Program-made: the position numbers and the translations under genes | Assembly (NCBI GenBank): GCA_963664585.2 | Contig: CAXXEO010000006.1 | Coordinates: 1-64,000 of the forward strand | Source of the DNA: G963664585 sp963664585 | Lineage (GTDB): Bacteria > Bacillota > Clostridia > Oscillospirales > Ruminococcaceae | DNA: 64,000 bases | Direction: 5' to 3' | The notes under the pieces: model-generated | The model's input: the letters and a program-made list of their open reading frames with translations, nothing else | What the model was told of the DNA's origin: nothing | Database searches by the model: none | In this document: positions 60,439 through 64,000 of the stretch, in pieces | Numbering within the stretch: the first letter of the stretch is position 1 | Layout of the letters: every line of letters starts with the position of its first letter

Positions 60439-61826
60439 TATCTGTCACCTCCATAAAGGACAGGGCTTCGCAGGCCCTTAAATCTGGAAAGTGATTTGAT
60501 CATGAGCCGTGAGGCATTCACACCCATCACCTGGTTTAACAGCACACCTACCAGAAGGGTGTAGCCGAAGGAATAGATGGAACCGGCGGTAGACGGCCCA
60601 AACATAAAGAACACAGGATTGAGTATCTTTACAAACAGGCTGTCGGGAGGACCAAACGCTCCCATCAGAATAATTGCGATAATCATAACGGTGACGTTTC
60701 CATCAAGGATTGCGGTAAATGCACGGTCAAAGCCGCTTGCAATGGCTGCATCGAGGCTTCTGCCATTTTTGAGTTCTTCCTTGATGCGCTCAGCCGTAAT
60801 TACATTGGCGTCAACGCCAAAACCAATTGAGAGGATAATACCCGCAATACCCGGCAGTGTCAGGGTAAAAGACGGGAATACCGCAAAGAAACCGGTAAGG
60901 GACGCAATCATTATAATCACCTGTCCCGCAAGGCCGATAACGGCTACAACACCGGGCAGCCGATACAAAAGCACCATAAAAACTGCTACAAGTGCAAAGG
61001 AGATCATGCCAGCTAACACCATGGCATCCCTGGCACCCAGTCCAAGGGTTGGTGAGATGACGTTAAAATTCTCTGTCTCCAGTTTAAAGGGCAAAGCGCC
61101 CGAATTGATCTTGTTGGCGAGAGCCTGGGCAGATTCCATTGTAAAACTGCCCTCGATGACCGCCTTGCCGCCCGAAATTTTATCCTTTACGGTTGGATTG
61201 GAGATCATGGTTTCATCCATCCAGATCGATATGGTCTGACTGGCGAGACGTCCTGTGGCTTCAGCAAATTTTTCAGCGCCCGCGTCAGACATCACGAGGT
61301 TTACCAAATAGTATTTACCATCCTGGTCCAATTGAGCAGAGGCGCTTGTGACATCCGTGCCTTCAAGAATGATTTTTTCAGCGGTAGTGCCGGTAGGGGC
61401 CCCATTGGCATCTCTCTCGCTTAATTCACGAAAAGTCAGGCGGGCGGTTGCACCCAGCTCGGCTATCGCCTTTTCAGGATTAAACTCTGTTTCTTCCGCC
61501 TTCCAAGGGAAACGGACGATTATACGGTCTCTCGCAAAGTCTGTATACACTTCATAGTCCGTGATGTTCTGCGACACAAGTCTTACCTGTATGATTGACT
61601 CTGCCGCCTTCATCTCGGCTTCTGTGGCGTCGACTCCTGCAGGCGGTGAGAAGGTCACGTCAACCCCGCCTCGAATGTCAATTCCCCATCTTACACTGTC
61701 TACGCCCTTGATTACCGTATTTTTCACGTCTCCATAAGTGCTGGTGACACCATAAAATGTCAAATATCCAGTCACCGCTATTAAGAGAGCGACAATGAAA
61801 AATACGGGCTTTCCCACTCTTTTCAT
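60438..61826 (-). CDS. secD: Protein translocase subunit SecD
   Basis: The partner of SecF, 462 aa. One N-terminal helix is followed by VRWGIDIRGGVDVTFSP, a periplasmic region with TDFARDRIIVRFPW, and FKLETENFNVISPTLG just before the transmembrane bundle. LSIGFGVDANVITAERIKEE is the SecD signature in the bundle. It is the first gene of secD-secF. A probable purB terminator lies upstream at 61873-61894. Confidence 0.97.
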   Translation of the reverse strand: MKRVGKPVFFIVALLIAVTGYLTFYGVTSTYGDVKNTVIKGVDSVRWGIDIRGGVDVTFSPPAGVDATEAEMKAAESIIQVRLVSQNITDYEVYTDFARDRIIVRFPWKAEETEFNPEKAIAELGATARLTFRELSERDANGAPTGTTAEKIILEGTDVTSASAQLDQDGKYYLVNLVMSDAGAEKFAEATGRLASQTISIWMDETMISNPTVKDKISGGKAVIEGSFTMESAQALANKINSGALPFKLETENFNVISPTLGLGARDAMVLAGMISFALVAVFMVLLYRLPGVVAVIGLAGQVIIMIASLTGFFAVFPSFTLTLPGIAGIILSIGFGVDANVITAERIKEELKNGRSLDAAIASGFDRAFTAILDGNVTVMIIAIILMGAFGPPDSLFVKILNPVFFMFGPSTAGSIYSFGYTLLVGVLLNQVMGVNASRLMIKSLSRFKGLRSPVLYGGDR

Positions 61827-61872
61827 CTGTTGGCCTCCATCTACTCACTATGCCGAAAGGTAAACATAGCTA

Positions 61873-61894
61873 AAAGCCACTGTGAAGTGGCTTT
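61873..61894 (-). terminator. Terminator-like hairpin between purB and secD
   Basis: A perfect 9-bp stem AAAGCCACT / AGTGGCTTT with a 4-nt loop; on the minus strand TAGCTATGTTT follows. Confidence 0.65.
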
Positions 61895-61974
61895 ACATTA
61901 TCGGCATTCGTAAGCACAATTATAGGGTAGAATTGTCACAATGTCAAATAAAATCTGGACAGGCTTTCCCCAGA

Positions 61975-63417
61975 TTATACCTTTAACTGTGCTCTTTCTC
62001 CCAGAATATCTTTATTCTTTTCCATAAGGGGCGCTATATACCCCGCCAGATACTCGTCAACCTGCTCGACCGAGCGGCCGATAAAATTGATCGGCGACAA
62101 AAGGGCCTGAAGTTCGTCCATTCCCAGTTTGAAGTGCTCATCGGCTGCAATCCTTGCGATCAGATCGTTCTCGCCCCCCTCTTCCTTCACGACAGCGGCA
62201 ACGGCGATGGAATGCTGGCGAAGAAGTTCATGCAGCTGCTGACGGTCCCCGCCCTTTTTAACAGCACTCATCATAATGTTTTCTGTCGCCATAAAAGGAA
62301 GCTCTTTCATCACCCTTTGGTGAACCACCTTGGGGTATACCACAAGGCCATCGCATACACTCATCATGATACCCAGAATGGAATCCACCGCCAGAAAGGC
62401 CTCGCTGACCGCTACGCGCTTATTGGCCGAGTCGTCAAGCGTTCTCTCAAACCATTGGGTGGCCGTAGTGAAGGCCGGGTTCAGGCTATCCACGATGACA
62501 TACCGTGCAAGGGAGGTAATGCGCTCACTTCTCATTGGGTTTCTCTTATAGGGCATGGCCGACGAACCAATCTGATGCTTCTCAAAGGGCTCTTCCATCT
62601 CTTTGAAGCTCTGTAGGATTCTAATGTCATTTGAAAATTTACTGGCTGACTGGGCAACTCCAGACAGCACTGCCAGCACCTGTGCATCCACCTTGCGTGA
62701 ATAAGTCTGACCTGATACGGGCACTACCCCTTCAAAGCCCATTTGGTGGGCGATGGACATCTCAACGCGATTGACCTTATCCGAGTCTCCTTCAAATAAC
62801 TCGACAAAGCTGGCCTGGGTCCCTGTCGTCCCCTTTGACCCGAGCAGCTTCAGAGAGGCAATGCGGGTGTCAAGCTCCTCCACGTCCATCATCAGCTCAT
62901 TCATCCACAGTGTAGCACGCTTGCCCACTGTGGTCAGTTGGGCGGGCTGCAAGTGCGTATAGGCTAGGGCCGGCATGTTCTTATATTCCTTGGCAAAACC
63001 AGCCAAAAGGGCTATTACGTTGATCACCTTGCGCCTTACAATCTCCAGCCCTTCCTTCATCACGACGATGTCTGTATTGTCACCCACATAACAGCTGGTA
63101 GCGCCGAGATGTATAATCCCCTTGGCTTCGGGGCATTGGACGCCATACGCGTAAACATGGGCCATCACATCATGGCGCACCTGTCTTTCACGCTCTTCGG
63201 CTACGTTATAGTTAATGTCGTCCTGATAAGCCTCGAGTTCACTGATCTGGCTGTCCGTAATCGACAGACCCTCGGCTTGCTCGGCCCGGGCAAGGGCAAT
63301 CCAAAGCTTACGCCATGTGCGAAACTTTTTTTCAGCCGAAAAAAGATACTGCATCTCATCACTGGCATATCGTGTGGAAAACGGGCTTTCAAATTTATCG
63401 TACATGCTTACCGCCAT
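61975..63417 (-). CDS. purB: Adenylosuccinate lyase
   Basis: It catalyses two fumarate-releasing steps of purine synthesis. HLGATSCYVGDNTD and YTHLQPAQLTTVGKR carry catalytic His regions; QIGSSAMPYKRNPMRSERI is the fumarase/lyase superfamily signature with the catalytic Ser. At 480 aa it is of the longer eukaryote-like PurB class. The start at 63417 or at 63405 (MYDKFESP) cannot be decided: the GGAG site is close to the first ATG. Confidence 0.97.
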   Translation of the reverse strand: MAVSMYDKFESPFSTRYASDEMQYLFSAEKKFRTWRKLWIALARAEQAEGLSITDSQISELEAYQDDINYNVAEERERQVRHDVMAHVYAYGVQCPEAKGIIHLGATSCYVGDNTDIVVMKEGLEIVRRKVINVIALLAGFAKEYKNMPALAYTHLQPAQLTTVGKRATLWMNELMMDVEELDTRIASLKLLGSKGTTGTQASFVELFEGDSDKVNRVEMSIAHQMGFEGVVPVSGQTYSRKVDAQVLAVLSGVAQSASKFSNDIRILQSFKEMEEPFEKHQIGSSAMPYKRNPMRSERITSLARYVIVDSLNPAFTTATQWFERTLDDSANKRVAVSEAFLAVDSILGIMMSVCDGLVVYPKVVHQRVMKELPFMATENIMMSAVKKGGDRQQLHELLRQHSIAVAAVVKEEGGENDLIARIAADEHFKLGMDELQALLSPINFIGRSVEQVDEYLAGYIAPLMEKNKDILGERAQLKV

Positions 63418-63592
63418 TTCTCCAGCGACCCATCGTCATTTTTAGTGCCATAGCCGCTTATCAGGCCGCTGGAAAACGATAAGCGGTTTGTATCTTGGCG
63501 GGGCGAGACAGCAAAAATCGCTGCCGACATCGTCCTTCCAGTGAAAGTCTGATTTGGGGGAATTGTCTCTTCTCTTATGTCTTGATGTAACT

Positions 63593-63621
63593 AGTTTACT
63601 ATATTTTGCCGCACCCGGCAA
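63593..63621 (-). promoter_or_regulatory. Candidate promoter of purB
   Basis: On the minus strand TTGCCG (63621-63616), a 17-bp spacer and TAAACT (63598-63593). It implies a leader of about 170 nt in which no gene is seen. Confidence 0.35.
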
Positions 63622-63686
63622 TAATAAAACGCTGTATTTCTGACAGTTTTTATTAATCTTGATTCATTCTTACGGAAAGCGGATAC

Positions 63687-63790
63687 TATAGTTGATTAAT
63701 TTGAAAACAAGCTTGTGATTTCTTCCCCGCCGAAGGCGGGGGAAGAAAATGACGTTTTATATATAGCCAGTTTTTAAGTAATTGGCTATA
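63687..63790 (-). repeat. R1 palindromic repeat, copy H
   Basis: A reverse unit (TATAGTTGATTAATTTG ... AATTGGCTATA) with the central hairpin CTTCCCCGCC/GGCGGGGGAAG. It lies between the purB promoter and the aminotransferase terminator. Confidence 0.9.
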
Positions 63791-63821
63791 CAAGAAACAG
63801 ATTAGACCGCTATATGAAAGA

Positions 63822-63858
63822 AATAAAGAAACCCGCCCGCAGGTTTGCGGACGGGTTA
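63822..63858 (-). terminator. Terminator of aminotransferase gene
   Basis: The arms AACCCG(T/C)CCGCA and TGCGG(A/G)CGGGTT form a 12-bp stem; on the minus strand TTCTTTATTTC follows. Confidence 0.85.
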
Positions 63859-63865
63859 ATCGTTA

Positions 63866-64000
63866 TTATTCGCCCAGAAGCTTTTCGACACTTGCCAGCC
63901 TGACACAGAGGCAGAAGAGCGAAGCAGCGGTTTTCAGCTCGTCAGCGCCAGGATAACTGGGGGCAATTCTAATCTTGGCATCCTTAGGATCCTTGCCATA
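63866..64000 (-). CDS. PLP-dependent class I/II aminotransferase, partial (C-terminus only)
   Basis: Only the last 44 codons are in the window; the frame is open to the edge. The reading YGKDPKDAKIRIAPSYPGAD, then FCLCVRLASVEKLLGE and stop, resembles the C-terminal small-domain strand (R-I-A-P-S-Y-P) of clostridial class I aminotransferases. That strand carries the substrate-carboxylate Arg. The substrate cannot be told. A strong terminator follows. Confidence 0.65.
   Translation of the reverse strand, partial: YGKDPKDAKIRIAPSYPGADELKTAASLFCLCVRLASVEKLLGE

Noticed and set aside
1..64000. tRNA or rRNA genes
   Set aside because: Intergenic regions were read for cloverleaf arms and rRNA motifs, and none was convincing. 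A tRNAscan run would settle it.

Overview
The window is a chromosomal segment of a strictly anaerobic, spore-forming member of the Clostridia, probably an Oscillospirales/Ruminococcaceae-like lineage. This placement is inferred from gene content. The window carries a complete Rnf (Fd:NAD+ oxidoreductase) operon, spo0A and spoIVB, a ferredoxin-dependent 2-oxoacid oxidoreductase cluster, AddAB, CdaA/CdaR and DUF421/DUF4363. Most loci are conserved housekeeping genes and almost all lie on the minus strand. No rRNA, tRNA, CRISPR array or prophage was seen.

Layout, left to right: cdaR(partial)-cdaA and ispF-ispD (1-3.3 kb); a DivIVA-like gene and a plus-strand HAD phosphatase (3.6-5.4 kb); rnfCDGEAB with an upstream Gx transporter gene (5.7-11.4 kb); efp, a CD1247-type zinc-ribbon gene and an Xaa-Pro peptidase (12.2-14.6 kb); a TIM-barrel AP-endonuclease-like gene and yqeG (15-16.3 kb); IS30 copy 1 and rpsU (16.7-18.1 kb); a long minus-strand run from smc to leuS (18.2-29.2 kb: smc, ftsY, rdgB, yhbY, nadD-yqeK, lcp, rsfS, leuS); Elp3-like radical SAM, rnc, plsX, trmFO, topA, dprA and an rRNA methyltransferase (29.5-38.4 kb); infC-rpmI-rplT (38.4-39.7 kb); addB-addA (40.1-47 kb); a frameshifted S66 peptidase and a frameshifted 2-oxoacid:ferredoxin oxidoreductase operon (47.1-50.9 kb); an ATPase, spo0A, spoIVB, DUF421-DUF4363, nrdR and DUF6514 (51-56.4 kb); IS30 copy 2 and an AraC/GyrI-like regulator (57.2-59.1 kb); secD-secF, purB and the end of an aminotransferase gene (59.5-64 kb).

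The most unusual content is non-coding. A palindromic repeat of about 105 bp (called R1 here) occurs eight times, always between transcription units. It has MITE-like imperfect terminal inverted repeats and a GC-rich central hairpin. Two copies are each split by a 1053-bp IS30-family element at exactly the same internal position, with the same 4-bp duplication but opposite IS orientations. Other repeated or structured DNA includes a second short repeat (R2), a roughly 90-bp tandem array that has entered the 3' end of the radical SAM gene, a duplicated promoter block upstream of cdaA, many intergenic hairpins with similar C-rich/G-rich cores but different outer stems, and two structured leaders in the Gx/rnf operon. 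One of these leaders has a terminator/antiterminator layout directly upstream of rnfC.

Functionally, the rnf genes and the 2-oxoacid:ferredoxin oxidoreductase genes would connect reduced ferredoxin to ion pumping and NADH. However, three of the four oxidoreductase subunit genes contain frameshifts as read here. All annotation is by reading motifs in the translated sequence. No database search or folding calculation was run.
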